Shown here: piece by piece, positions 11,972 through 24,404 of the stretch
Layout: every line of letters starts with the position of its first letter
Numbering within the stretch: the first letter of the stretch is position 1
Origin: Rhizophagus clarus
Lineage: Eukaryota > Glomeromycota > Glomeromycetes > Glomerales > Glomeraceae
Assembly (NCBI GenBank): GCA_015698045.1
Contig: BLAL01000298.1
Location: forward strand, 434,001 to 498,000
DNA length: 64,000 bases
Reading direction: 5' to 3'
Program-made: the position numbers and the translations under genes
Notes under the pieces: model-generated
Seen by the model: only the letters and a program-made list of their open reading frames with translations
Told to the model about the DNA's origin: nothing
Databases searched by the model: none

Positions 11972-12708
11972 TATATATATATATTTATATCTTTTTTTTT
12001 ATATTCTCCCTTTTCGTTTATAATTTATCATGTATATATCTTTTTTTTTTTTCCTTTTTTCTCCTCTACAAACAAAATATAAATTTGTTAATAATAATAA
12101 ATTATTCACCAAACCCACCGACTTGAACGGACCGGGTAATTTAATATTAAATGAGAGTAGCAAATCCTGATCTAAAAGAAATAATGCTTAATAATGATTT
12201 AGGAAATTATCGTCATAATTTATTTGGGTCAATTACACAAATGTCCTAATATGGTTAAAATAGTTTCTTTGTGGTTTACCAAAAGTTAAACAGTAAAACG
12301 CCCGCATCGCGGTACAGTAAAAAAGAATATATTAAGAGAAATAAAGGAAATCTCTTTCTTTTTTTTACTTGATCGGGGAAATAATTCTCAAATAGAGAAT
12401 TTAATAGACGTTTATTACAGTAATGACGAGACATCAAAATTGTAGTTATTACAGTATAATGATTTTACAGGGGTACTGTTAGGTCAAGTCTTATTCAACT
12501 GAAAAGTACAATAATTGGTATGAACAAATTCTATTTAATATAACTTCTATTACTTCTATTTAATTTAACTTTCTATTTAATATAATTTCTATTATTCTAT
12601 ATTTCTACGAACATGCCCATGCAGAGTGTTCCTTAAATGCTAAATTTAATATGTATGCAATTACATGCTTTATGCTTGATAATAAATGTAATAATTAAAT
12701 AATAGTTG
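11972..12708. other. Intergenic, no gene seen
   Basis: 3' flank of the membrane-protein gene with T-rich tracts, then AT-rich DNA with a short local repeat of ctatttaatataa words at about 12530-12600. I looked here for protease remnants, expected on the minus strand 3' of the HMG gene by analogy with the other units, and saw none. Confidence 0.4.
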
Positions 12709-13473
12709 TTAAACATCATCTTTATTTGTAGTATCAGGAGATGATGGAAGTTCTTCATCGTTTTCTTCTATGGGAGTTGGAACCTCTAGGGGAGGTGGTG
12801 GTGGCTCTTCATAAAATTTTGGAAAACTAGAGTCGTCTGCGTCTTGAATTTCATCGTCAGTCAGGTTAAAGTCTCCATACATATTATCTATTTGTTCTCC
12901 ATCTTCTTCATCTTCATGATATTCTTGTGAAGTGACAGCACTCACAGTAGTGTTCATAGGTAAAGGAATGCAACTAATTGAATCAATTGTTGTTGATTTA
13001 GATTCATTAGGGGCATATTCTTTAAATTTAGTAAAATTACTTGGTTTTCTTTTTGGTTTGTATTTATAATCTGGATACATTTTTTTATGTTCTTTTTTAA
13101 CTTCTAAGGCTAATTCCTCGAAAAATTTCTGATATACAGGTTGCAATTCTTTCCATAAAATATTACTAACTTTTTTTGATATTGGTACCAATTTTTGTTT
13201 ATTGATTCCACGTTTTTCACAGAATTTTCTAATTATGTCTAATAGGCCAAATTTTCCAAGTTGATTTGTATAGATGATATTGGAGTTTGAAGGTCGTTTA
13301 ATCGAATTTGGTGGTCTTTTTTCGGTTTTTTTGTCAACTTGTTGCAATAATTCTTTGGCTTTCGGCATATCTTTATTATCGATAGCCCTTCTAAGTAAGT
13401 TCAAAACGTATTCCATTTCATTTTTATTTTCGGTATGTGCTTGTGTAGCCCATCTATCTAATTCTTGTGTCAT
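12709..13473 (-). CDS. MATA-type HMG-box protein, stand-alone (unit A)
   Basis: 254 aa from an ATG at 13473. An N-terminal helical leader (residues 1-50; AIDNKDMPKAKELLQQ) is shared with the other HMG genes here. The HMG box is at about 59-140: IKRPSNSNIIYTNQLG, a helix with IIRKFCEKRGINKQKL, then NILWKEL, and the third helix EVKKEHKKMYPDYKYKPKRK ending in the basic MYPxYKYxPxRK of MATA-HMG boxes. This box bends DNA in sequence-specific fungal regulators. The C-terminal half is acidic and Ser/Thr-rich with a PPPPPLEVPTP run, plausibly an activation or interaction tail. No intron, and no protease follows, unlike unit B. Mating-type function should not be assumed: Glomeromycetes have scores of such genes. 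Confidence 0.85.
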   Translation of the reverse strand: MTQELDRWATQAHTENKNEMEYVLNLLRRAIDNKDMPKAKELLQQVDKKTEKRPPNSIKRPSNSNIIYTNQLGKFGLLDIIRKFCEKRGINKQKLVPISKKVSNILWKELQPVYQKFFEELALEVKKEHKKMYPDYKYKPKRKPSNFTKFKEYAPNESKSTTIDSISCIPLPMNTTVSAVTSQEYHEDEEDGEQIDNMYGDFNLTDDEIQDADDSSFPKFYEEPPPPPLEVPTPIEENDEELPSSPDTTNKDDV

Positions 13474-16400
13474 TTTTATTATATTTGGAAAACTTATTAT
13501 TTAAAGATGGAGGTGTCAAAAGAAGATAGAGGTTTGATCTTGACTTTTGATATAAATGGGATAGCGTGTTTCCAACTTAAGAATTGTTGACCTTAGAGGA
13601 ATGCTAAAGATATTTGACCTTACCTCTTGATTGATATCGATATTGTTAACAACTTTCGCTGTTTCAAAGAGTTAGATCCTTGATATTTGATAAAGGTAAT
13701 GTTAAAGAATCGGATCTTAACTTTTGATTGATATCAATATTAACAACTTTCTTTCTTTAAGAAGGGAGCTATGTCAAATTACAGAGAATTTAATCCTGAT
13801 TCTTGACATCAAATTTAAAAGAATGTCAAAATTTTGATTTAAACTCAGAGAGATAATATCAAAAGGCTCTGATTTATATTTTAAAAATTTGATTTCTGCT
13901 TTTTAAAAAGCAAGTAAAGAAAGTCCTCAAGAGGTAGGTAGGTCAAATATTTGATTTGATGATATTAATAATGTTTGATGATTTTAATGATTAAAAATTT
14001 ATCTACACTGTCTTTAAATATTTTTTTCTTATTATAATTTTATTTGTCCTACAATAATGTGGCTTCTTTAATGGAATCATCTTTGAACAAAGAGTTATAA
14101 TTAGGATATTCCTTTTTAGAAAAATTATCATTCGTTCGCAGTTATGTTTCCGTTACGATTCTGTGATTTTTGCTACGGTTGATGAGACATTTGAGGTAAA
14201 TATAAACTAGTCATACCAAATAAAGCAATCTCGCATTCATACATGTTGTGTCATTTGTTCATTTTTAATTATATTATTTCGACATATTTCATCATACTTA
14301 TTAATATTATTTTCAAATTTCATTGTTTTATTTTCTTAATAAAATTTAACAATCAATTAAGCGAAATCCTACGTAATAATAATAATGTTTTACAACAAAG
14401 AATAGTCTTACTCTATTTTTAGCATTCGGTAATATACCCGGGATGGGGGGAATACAAGTTTATTTCTTTTATCTTATCCCATTTTTTATTGTTAAATGAA
14501 TGATTGAATGAAAATATATATTATATATTCGGATATTTATACGTGATAATTTCTAAAATTCATTGTTATTTCATTATTAAAGAATTTTCGTTTTTTCTTT
14601 CTTTTTTTTTTTTTCTTAAAAAGTAAAAAGAATGATTTGGCGTGTTTTGTTTTGCAACACTAAAAATTCTTTATATTCCGGATTTTTAGGATTTTTTTTT
14701 GTATTAACATAAGAAAAATCAACAATTTGCGTTCATTCTTTAGTACCTTGGAAAACATTAAGTGGACGAGAGAATAAATTTGAAATCAATTTTGTATACG
14801 AGAAACGTAATGAACGAACTGAACAAACGATAATTCACTGATGGACATTTTTGATTCTAGTTTTTTTTTTTTTTTGATAAAAAATTGTATGACCCGGTTA
14901 CCGATTTGTAATAAATGCGACAAATTAAATCATCATTGTGGAACAAAACAAACGATCGAAAAAGAAAAAAAAAAAAGCCGAATTTTCTAGTAATGTTATA
15001 TGATAAATATGACAATATACTTTAAAGATGATTAAGTATAGGGAGTGGAAACCAACTACCGTAAATGCGAGAGATTTTTTTTAAGGACAAGGTTGGCGGT
15101 AATAAAAAGGTAGTAACTATTTGAAGATATGTCCAATGAAACTATAAAAAATACGAAATTTGTTAATTAAAAATTCACATTTTTAGAAATAATGGTAAAT
15201 TTCGATATATGAATGGAAAAATTCATTACGTCACGCAAAAAATCCAAATTATAATGCTGAATATCTTTGAAAAAAAAAAGGTTCAAGAAAGGAAAATAAA
15301 AATAATTAACGCCTAAAATGATTAAATGTCTTGATCAAATTTAGAACTACTAGGAAATAGTTTTTCCGAATGAGGGTTTGGATTATTATTTATTTTATTT
15401 TTTGTTGCTTCTGTTGATGAGCTCGTCAAGTCTTCATAATGTTGTTGTTCTTGTTTGTCGGAATTATCCGTTTTCGTTTTATATTCGTGACGTTTAAAAA
15501 GAGCACCACCTTTTTATTTTCGATATATAATTGTATTTTGGGTATAAACTGTTTATGTTCCACACTAACATTTTCTGATGTTCGTTCGATAAATCATTCC
15601 ATGATTGGTACTAAGTAGTGTTATTAATTTCATGTTTTTCTCAAAACTTTCTAACGTCGTTTAATAAACCAAAATTTCCAATTTGATTTATATCATTTAT
15701 ATTTGAATTAATTAGGAGGTCGTTTGATCAAATTTGATAGTTTTTTTTTTGATAATTTACAATAACTCTTTGACTTTTGGCATCTCTATCATTATCAATT
15801 TTCTTCCCAAACAGATTTGAAACGTTGTCCAATTCGACTTTATTTTCAGAACGGACTTGTAAAGTTAACTTATTTAAACTAATTACCAGTGGCTCACCAC
15901 TTGTGGGTGATAACGTAACTTGAGCCAGCTTTTTTTTTTAAAAAAAAAAAAAGAGAAAGTAATATTTAACGACAAAAAAAAGGACAGCTAGGAGAATTAT
16001 GGGTCTTGAAACTTAATACCCAAGATCAATATTTCAAAAATCCATAAAAGTACTTCTTGTCTAGTTTTATAGGAAAAAAAGAGATCATGACAATGATGCT
16101 TTTTTTAGAAATAAGCATAAAGCGAAATTGCTGAGGACCGGGAATCTTTTCATTAATGGACAATTTAACAAAGTCGTCGTCGTACATTGTTTCACTACTT
16201 TTTTAATTGATTTAACGCCCAACTTATCCTTAAAAAATAAATAATGCTGAAATAAGATAAATTTGATTGTATTATTAATTAATTAATTTTTTATTATTTA
16301 ATCAAATTTGATTTTTTACGGGTTTTTTTTTATTTATTTATTTATTTTTTTTTTTTCATCAAGAAATAAAACCATAGAATACTCCTAAAGAATACTCTAT

Positions 16401-17090
16401 TTTTAATAATAGTTTGAAATACAGTAAGTAATATTTCCTAAGAATATTATATTAATAATTTCATCATTTACTTTCAAAGAATGGCTGACCGGTTAAAAAA
16501 ACAAAAAAAGGAATACATTACGGCATCAAGCATTTATCACATAAAACGACAATAAAGTTCCATTGTTTAAAGAATTAAAGAAACAATAGAAACGAATTTC
16601 TAAAATGATAGTACATTGAAAACAAAAAGAATTAGATCAAATTTATAGTATCAAATCTCGAGCCAAATGGAATTATAGTTGTTACAAAATGTTTTGTTAT
16701 AAATGTTTAGTACAATAATTTTATATTTACTTTCTATCATTCTTTTCCTTTCATTTTCACTTTTCATTTTCAAATAACAATATAATATATTATATTTAAT
16801 AATGCTTCATAAATATATGAAATCAAATTATTAGACGAATTTCTGGCTTTGTAAGCATAAACTCATGAATCGTCTATTTTAAAAATTTATTTTAAAAATT
16901 TAAGGAGAACAAGATTTGTATAAAGAAACGGCGTCGTTCAAAAAACTACGCTCAGGTCCATTTTATTTGTAAATAATTGCAAACTACATTTTAAATTAAA
17001 ATTTATAAATAGACGTTTTCCGTCACTTTTTATTATTTAAATGCCGTAATTCATAAGATTTTATATCCCTAAAACAAAATTGGAGATTCG
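13474..17090. repeat. Segmental duplication 1, copy A (upstream of HMG unit A)
   Basis: This stretch matches 19950-22460 in order and orientation though diverged. Shared anchors include gaacaaagagttata near 14088 against gaacaaagaattata near 20123, attttcaga-type HMG remnants, actcctaaagaat at about 16380 against 21721, and tactttcaaagaatggctga near 16470 against 21831. With the HMG genes at their 5' edges on the plus strand, the two copies form a head-to-tail duplication whose copies begin about 7 kb apart. Except for the HMG remnant described separately I see no gene. Confidence 0.7.
15330..15905 (-). pseudogene. Decayed MATA-type HMG-box gene (in copy A)
   Basis: Reading the minus strand, recognisable blocks appear in the right order but in different frames. 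They are a leader (VRSENKVELDNVSNLFGKKI, about 15860-15800), LIKRPPN, INDINQIGNFGLLN, a degraded third helix (VSVEHKQFIPKIQLY) and an open C-terminal tail rich in Asn/Ser/Gln (about 15335-15490). They match the 49049-49654 and 12709-13473 genes. No start, and frameshifts between blocks, so it is a relic. Confidence 0.7.
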
Positions 17091-17212
17091 ATGAATGATT
17101 TAAATTTTTTTATTCTTTTCTGTTAGTCCTTCAATAACAAAAAATATTTTAAGTAACATTAGACGCAATGTAATGGAACTATCATATATTCATATATATA
17201 TACAGTCAGAAC

Positions 17213-17345
17213 TCGATATAACGAACCCTCCGGTTCACTGAAAAAATCGTTATACTGTATCGAAACTTATGTCGCTTCTTGTACGTTCAAAATCGTTTTC
17301 GCGAAATTCGTTATATCACGTAGCATATGATCTAATTTTATTGAA
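17213..17345. mobile_element. End of a TA-flanked CAGT...ctcgatataacga element
   Basis: After a TA dinucleotide the sequence reads CAGTCAGAACTCGATATAACG, closely matching the end at 61789 (CAGTCGACCCTCGATATAACG). Several cgttata words follow. CAGT ends after TA fit pogo/Tc1-mariner-type elements. The partner end was not found nearby, so it is a truncated copy. Confidence 0.5.
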
Positions 17346-17828
17346 GCCAGATCGCTAATAAATGGAAAAATGTGTAATCTCCCGAAACAAAAGCAAAGTA
17401 TCTACATATATGATGGAGAATTTCGCGTAATAAATAATGATGGGATAAAGAAAATCTCTGAAAACATTTGAAAATAATAAAGTAATAAATAAATTCTAAA
17501 AAAAATTTTTAAGAATGATTCGCATTTTTTCACAAATCGTCCGACAATTTTTCAGTTGCAACCTAAAGGTACTTAGTTATTTTATTTTTTAGAAATTATA
17601 CTGATTAATCCGAATTCACTATTCAGTATGGCAACGCTAGTAAAATTACACTCCCCTTTTGCTTGGAAGTCTATTGCAAACTTGAAAATTTTCATTCAGA
17701 TATATTAAAATAAGGTATACAATGAATGTATCGAATTTATTTATGAATACTATATTATAATATGAAACTTGTTTTAAATTATTCAGCAGTAATAATTATC
17801 ACGAAGAAAAATACTTTGTATCTAAATT
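17346..17828. other. 3' flank of the unit B protease pseudogene
   Basis: AT-rich, no supported gene. It would hold the transcription end of the minus-strand gene above it. Confidence 0.4.
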
Positions 17829-19949
17829 TTAGCTCGATGATGGAGGTGATAATGATGAAATAGATGAGTTGGATGAAACGACTGTTGGTACAATGGAACC
17901 AGAAGAAAAGCAAATATCTACATTAAGTGCCTCAATAATAGCAAAATAAGGTGATGCAATACTAAATGTTTGATTTGGTGTTTTTCAATTTTGCATGAAG
18001 GATACCAAGAGCTTTTCCTTGTTTATCAACAACACTTGCTCCTGAATCACCACATTCAAATTCTCCAGGTTCAAATTGAAACGCTAACTGACGATCAAAC
18101 CACACGGTAGGATAACATTTTTTACGTTTTTGACAAATTACAGAGTCCACATGTGATTTCATATACCCAATGAAAATTCTCTGTTCTTGATTCTTATAAA
18201 AAGGAATATTTTTTTCCATTGCTAATCTTTTTGCAATTTTAATACTTTCGATTGTCAAGTTGCAACTTGCAAGCAATAGCTTGATTAGTATCAAACAAAT
18301 GTCCAAAAGTAAGACCCGTAGTTCGACCAAATTTAAAAATTTCAATTCCATTATCAAGATTCTTGAGGTTATTTATATCATTTATATCATAGGTACCTTC
18401 TAAACAAGTAGAAAAGTCCGCTGATGATACTGAAAATTTTTTTGGACATAATGTACGATTTTCAATATCAAATACACGACAAAATCCGGCGTCGATACCA
18501 TAAGTTTTTCCATGTTTTACAGAAAAAAAGTTTTTTCTCATACCTCTTATATAAGTGGCCAAAGTTGAATTCTTTTCTTTTACTCTTTTAAGTTTTCTCT
18601 CTTCATCTTCAATATCATCCATTATTGATTCATAATCTTCTTTATTTATTCCTGGCTCTTTTGATAATTTATATAGTTCATCCAACTTCTTTTTTGGTTC
18701 AAACAAGTCTCTATATGACGGTTGATAAACAGCACTACCATATCCAAAATCTGATTCATTAAACTTGAGTACATGCTCACATGAAATAATCCCAATCCGA
18801 CTTGAATTTTTATCATAAGCAACAGCACTGAGTGTTCCGGTTGTATTTTTAGTTTCTTTCGATCCTATGCCTATACTTGATCCCAACTTAACATCTCCTT
18901 GATAACGTCGACAATAGCCTACGTCAAAACTGGCACAAGGTGTTGCGACACATGCTTCAACAACATCCACCGGAAATCCACGAATTTTCTCTGGAAATAT
19001 TCCATCGCACCCACGACGTAAAATACCTTTTTGACGAACATATAATATAATCGCTAGTATATCAGTTAATTGTCCCTTAATTCGTTTATATCCAGTGCCT
19101 ATACCAACTAGATTATAATGTTTTTCACGGAATGAAAATCCCAATTCATTATCTAATGCTTCATCAAAATTCCTCTTCAGATCTTGTGGAATTTTTATTG
19201 AGTTTGGTAATGGATCATCAAAACCAACAAACTTTTCTTCTTCTGCAATAAAATTAATCACTTGATTGTCTGTAATTGTCTCCATTTTAGCATACGAATT
19301 GTATGAACCACGAGTAATTACATAGACATACCAAGTTGTACTACCTACAAGATGTTCCTCGACGGGCCGACCCCAAAATATATCCACAACATCATCCTTC
19401 ATATACAGTTCACAAAGACGAGCTTCAAGAGCATTACTCCAAAATATGGAATTTCTTACTTCTGTATTAAACAAATTAAACAACCCGAATTATAAATTTA
19501 TTATAGGAATAAGTTTTATTAGTTAATAACAAACAATTATAAATACCATCGGTAAATAATGCATAGTCTACTTCTAAGGGGGTCGATGGAGGTTCATCAT
19601 CACACACTTCTATGGGAGTTAGGCCCTTTATGGGAGGTGGTGGTGACTTTTCATAAAATTTTGGAAAACTAGAGTCAGAACTAGAGTCGTCAGCGTCTTG
19701 AACTTCATCGTCAGATAAGTTAAAGTCTTCATACATATTTTCTATTTGTTCATCATATTCTTCATTTTCATGATATTCCTGTGAAGTGACAGTAGTGTTC
19801 ATAGGTGAGGGAATGCAACTAACTGAATCAACTGTTGTTGATTTAGATTCATTTGAGGCATATTCTTTAAATTTGGTGAAGTTGCTTGGTTTTCTTTTTG
19901 ATTGATGATATTTGTATTGTGGGTACATCTTTTTATATTCTTTCTTCAT
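17829..19949 (-). pseudogene. Broken HMG-tail/trypsin-like protease fusion (unit B)
   Basis: An HMG-family tail exon (19949-19547) can be spliced with phase 1 from a GTATTT donor to an AG at 19463-19462 and on into a protease exon (19461-17829), giving ...YALFTD|EVRNSIFWS. The HMG box is truncated: the frame starts at its last helix (KKEYKKMYPQYKYH). The protease domain retains ISCEHVLKF (His), YGIDAGF (Asp) and GDSGAS (Ser) but is broken twice. A 7-bp duplication near 18256-18271 changes AxACNLT-type sequence and shifts frame, and one extra A in the run at 17981-17985 (plus-strand T) shifts it again just before SIASPYFAI. Rejoined, the frame would end at 17829. Compared with the 46.6-50.1 kb gene there are no linker micro-exons between the two modules. 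The two lesions argue for a pseudogene, although the first 414 codons remain open. Confidence 0.75.
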
Positions 19950-21029
19950 CAAAGAATATGCTAATTAATGTCAATGTTTCAAAATTTGACTACTACTTTT
20001 TTTTGAAGGGAAGTAATGTCATTCGTGTGAGATTGTTGGTTTTTAATATATTTTTTAGTAATAATTGATATGGAGATATTTGTTTTACGAAAATGCAACT
20101 TCTTCAAAGACATAATATTTGAACAAAGAATTATAGTTAAGTTATTTATTTTTAGAAAAAAATATCATTCACTCGCAAATTTATTTCCGGTTTTTTTTAA
20201 TGATTAAACAAAAGTGAAACTTTTGCTACGGTCGATGTGAGTTAAAAAGGGATATTTTATAATTAATAATTATACAAATTCAAATTTCATTGTAAAAAAA
20301 TATTTTCCATCGGAAATTTCATTTATGATATAAAAATGAAAATTGGATAAATAATAATTTGTATTATTTATTTAATTAAAACTTCAGCAAATTAATTACG
20401 GTTTTTAACGACAATGTTTCACGATATAGATTATGTATAAATTTTACAATGATTTTTAATAAAGAAATATTATTATTGATTCTGCGCCTGGGATAGTGGT
20501 TAGAGATATATAAATTTTCTCAGAGAAAATTACATCTTTGGAGAATATTGCCGAGTTGATAACTTGGAAAATATTGAGTGAACGAGAGAAAAGAGGATAT
20601 CCATACAAGATTCTAATTTTGTATAGCGAAACAGATTCTTCAATTAATTGAACAGACCCGATTACCTGTTTGCAATTTAAAGCGACAAATGAGAAGCTTC
20701 AATCATCATAGTGTACAAAACAAAAAACAAAATTTTCTAGTGTTATATATTATGTGTTACGTGGAAAATGGACTTTAAAATAACTATTAGTGTGAGATGT
20801 GAAAAATACCCAATAAAAATGAACCGAAAAGAAAAAGAAAAGACGATATTCTTAAACATTACGAACCTAAAACAGAAACAGATAATTTTTCTCCCGTGTT
20901 CAACATTCTCTCGACAAGTTCATTAATAGAGGCAACAGAAATAAAATAAATAACAATCCCATTCGGAAGAACAAGACGAATCGGATGAATTATTTCGATA
21001 CGTCTCCAAAACATACTATCTTTATACTT

Positions 21030-21335
21030 AAAAATTTATCATAGATTTTAGTGAGTTTCTTTGAGATTGAGTACTAAATATTATTTATTAATTCCATGAT
21101 TTTCACAAAAATTCCCGAAGATATCTAATATAGCAAATTTCCAATTTGATTTACTGTTTATAAATTATATTTGTCGTTTAATCGGATTTAATGGTTTTTT
21201 TGTTAACTCACAATAACTTTTTGACTTTTGGCATCTCATCGTCGTTAATTTTATTTGAAATTTTTCAAATAAAATCCAATTCAGTTCGTATTTATTTTCA
21301 GAATGGACTTGTAAAGTCAATTGTTCAAATTTATT
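21030..21335 (-). pseudogene. Decayed MATA-type HMG-box gene (in copy B)
   Basis: The minus strand shows the same leader-to-box order as the relic at 15330-15905: VHSENKY, then a DEMPK-like block, then IKRQI, and the helix preceding ENHGINK. Frames are interrupted throughout. It is the copy B counterpart of the copy A relic. Confidence 0.6.
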
Positions 21336-22260
21336 GTAAGTGACTCTTGAATAATTTTTTTTTTTATGTCGTCAATTATTTTTTAAAAAAGAAAAGCGAG
21401 AAGAAATCGTTCTTGATAAGATCAATATTTCAGAAATCATAGACACTATTGTCTCGTTTTATAAGAAAAAGAGAGACTAAGATAATGACACTTCTTTAGA
21501 ATTCGAAATTGCTTTATGTTTTCTTAAGGGACAATCATCGTCACACTATTACTGTTTACTATGATGATTAACGCCCACAGTATCCCAAATATCCTAATTT
21601 GATTGTTTCGGTTATTATTATTATTATTTATTATTTATTATTTATTATTTATTATTTATTATTAATTAACTAAACTTGATTTTTTTACGAGTTTTTGTTT
21701 TAATAATACATACCTTGAATACTCCTAAAGAATTCTGCTAATTATCCTATTTTTAATATGAACATAAAAAAAAAAAATTTGGCACGTAATATTTTCCCAA
21801 AAATGTATTATATTAATAATTTTCAATATTTACTTTCAAAGAATGGCTGATTGATAAAGAAAATATATATAGTTACGAAACCAAGCATCTTAAGTGAAAA
21901 AAAAAAAATGATAAATAAAAATTCAATTGGTTTAAAGTAACAATAGAATTAAAGTAACAATAGAAACGAATTTTAAAATGATATTACATGTTTACAGATT
22001 CTTGAAAAAAAAAAAAATTTATAAACATAAAAATTGGAAGGTAGAAATCTTATTTGTCACGCTTATGTTTCGCATATAACCTATTTATCATTATAATTAC
22101 TACGGCCAATCATTATGCAATAATAATTATAGTTGTTGTTAACTTATTTCTCAAGGTTTATAAATCGAAATAATTGTTGGACGAATTTAGGCTTGCAAAA
22201 CATTGCTCTGTAGTTCTTAGAAGAAGTAATGAATTTTTATATTTTAAAACTTGAATACTA

Positions 22261-22380
22261 AAAATTTTGAGCTTAAAAAGTGTAGTTTTTTTTTGATCGA
22301 CGCTTAAATTGATTTAAATAAAAATTTTGAGCTTAAAAAGTGTAGTTTTTTTTTGATCGACGCTTAAATTGATTTAAATA
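22261..22380. repeat. Perfect 60-bp tandem duplication
   Basis: 22261-22320 and 22321-22380 are identical, beginning aaaattttgagcttaaaaag. It lies at the diverged outer end of segmental copy B; copy A shows no such duplication, so it arose recently or in assembly. Confidence 0.9.
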
Positions 22381-22460
22381 ACATCAAATTACACTAAATT
22401 AAAAATTAAACTAAACGCTATTCATCTTTTATTATTTTATGATTTCATAATTCTATGATT

Positions 22461-23349
22461 TGAAAAATAAATCAATGAACATTCAGTTATAAATTATAAT
22501 GCATATACTGTAAGGTACCATACATATCTTAATCTGATAAAGTCAGATACTGTATTTCTGCATATGTATACATTTTTCAGTATATGTGTACTGATTTTCA
22601 AAAAAATCGCATGAAAACAGTATATAAAATTTGACACCGATCATATTTCTTCCTCGATTCCATGTGAAATCAACGAATAAACTTATGCCATAACTCTAGA
22701 ATTTTTTACGTTACAACATTTTAAGTAATTTCGATATATGCGTAACGCCGACGCGTGATTTCTGCCGTGATTCATGAATCTAATAGATTATGATATTAAA
22801 ATAAGACTAATAAGATGACTTATATCAGACATATTATGTTAAGAATATTTAATAATGAATGTGATTTTAAATTATTCAATTAATGATTCATCAAAGTCAA
22901 GAATGTTAAGAGAAAATTATTCTGCAATGTAAATTTTTCAATCTACTTTTAACTAAATGTAATATATTCGTATTTATGTTAGAGGGACGCATTTAATTCA
23001 CCGACAATTACTTCGCCGACAATCATTTCATCAAAAAACGTTTCGCCGACAGGATCATCTTATCGACGTTTACATGATCTTTAAATATAATAGAATTAAA
23101 TATATTTTTTGTTTTTGCTATTTTTCGTATAAAATAAAAAAAAAATTTTTTTTTTAATAATATCCTAACTTAGTAATTTATATACGAGACATGGAAAATA
23201 TTATTATATACAATACGAAGTAATGTATACAGTACATAAAAGACTCGCTTCTCTTTTTTTGTATTAATGTTAATGGCATCGTGACCAGAATTAACCAGAC
23301 ATATATCCGATAAAGATTCCTTGATCTAGATTGTTATAAATACAAATAT
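22461..23349. other. Intergenic with short gccgac repeats
   Basis: Around 22990-23060 the motif ttcgccgaca/caccgacaa recurs about every 15-20 bp (five variants), the look of a short tandem element remnant. Otherwise AT-rich without a gene. Confidence 0.4.
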
Positions 23350-24130
23350 TTTTTTTATTGCTGGTCTTTTTGTAATTTTAATGTTTTATTTGCTTTAAGT
23401 TACAAAATTTATTAACAGGAAGTATTAAAATATATATCCAAAAATTAAGACTGTAGTTCGATTTACTTTAATTCGCAGTAAAAAATGTATGAATAATATT
23501 GATATTTGGGCGGTCAAAACCCTTTAGATATATCATTTATATCTTAGTAGTTGTCCTCCAAACAATTAAGGAAGCCACTGAACATAATTTACGATTTTCA
23601 TTATCGAATACACGAAATCTAGTATTAATATCGTAATATTTTCCATGTTCTGTAGAAAGTACTGTACTACCTCTTACGCAAGTAGCTAAAGTTAAATTCT
23701 TTTCTTTTACTCTTGTTTTTTTTTCTTTTCGTCCTTGCGATCGTCCTTTTTGTTCTTCCACTTCCAGAACTTGATTAAGTTCGAGCATATGCTAAATGAA
23801 ATAATCCAAGTCCGAATTAAATCGTCGACGATAGTCCTAATCGATGATGTTGCGGAACATGCCATACGTTAACAACGGTTAGTGAAAGTCCACATATTTT
23901 CCCTGGAATATTTCCATAATGACTGCATAAAAATACCTTTTCGACGAACATATAATATAATTAACTGTTTCTTAGTGCTTAGTTTTTCACGGAATGACAA
24001 TCTAAAGCTTTTTTTGGAATTTGATAATGGATCATCAAACAATTATTTAACTATCCGTTTTGGCATATGAATTTGTGTACATGCCATGTTTAGTCGTATT
24101 ACCTGCAAGATGCTCTTCAACAAGATATAT
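23350..24130 (-). pseudogene. Heavily decayed trypsin-like protease domain (unit C)
   Basis: Minus-strand fragments match the protease exon of the other units. An 83-codon stretch (23537-23788) reads KEKNLTLATCVRGS and FRVFDNENRKLC, equivalent to the segment around the catalytic Asp, but here YGIDAG has become YDINTR, so the Asp motif is lost. Toward 24130 pieces matching the RRGCDG/CVATPC region and the FREKH region can be seen in broken frames. It lies directly 3' of HMG unit C, the same order as in the fusion genes. Confidence 0.7.
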
Positions 24131-24404
24131 ACAGTTTACAAAGACGACAACATACCAGGAACACATTATTTGCAAACAAACATTATTTATTTAATTTAAT
24201 ATTGTCCATTTGAATTATTAATATAGATATGATAAATGTTTATAATAATAATATTAATGCATTAAAAGTAAATAAACCTAGTAGAAATTGTTTATGATTG
24301 AATGATATAGAAAATTATTCTATGAACTCCTAACAATTTTTAAATGTCTATTGTAATTTAAGAAAAAAAATTACAGCAAAATTATTAAATATAGTATTAT
24401 AAAT

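Larger units (their letters stand above)
19950..22460. repeat. Segmental duplication 1, copy B (upstream of unit B)
   Basis: Diverged copy of 13474-17090 (anchors listed there). A block at about 20870-20990 (ggcaacagaaataaaataaa) resembles the tail of the HMG relic at 15335-15490 but in opposite orientation, implying a local inversion. A ttattattta microsatellite lies at about 21613-21664. Confidence 0.65.

Noticed and set aside
12709..13473. A mating-type (MAT) locus
   Set aside because: MATA-type HMG boxes occur in large numbers in Glomeromycetes. No homeodomain pair or other MAT context is present, so the box alone is no evidence for a mating locus.
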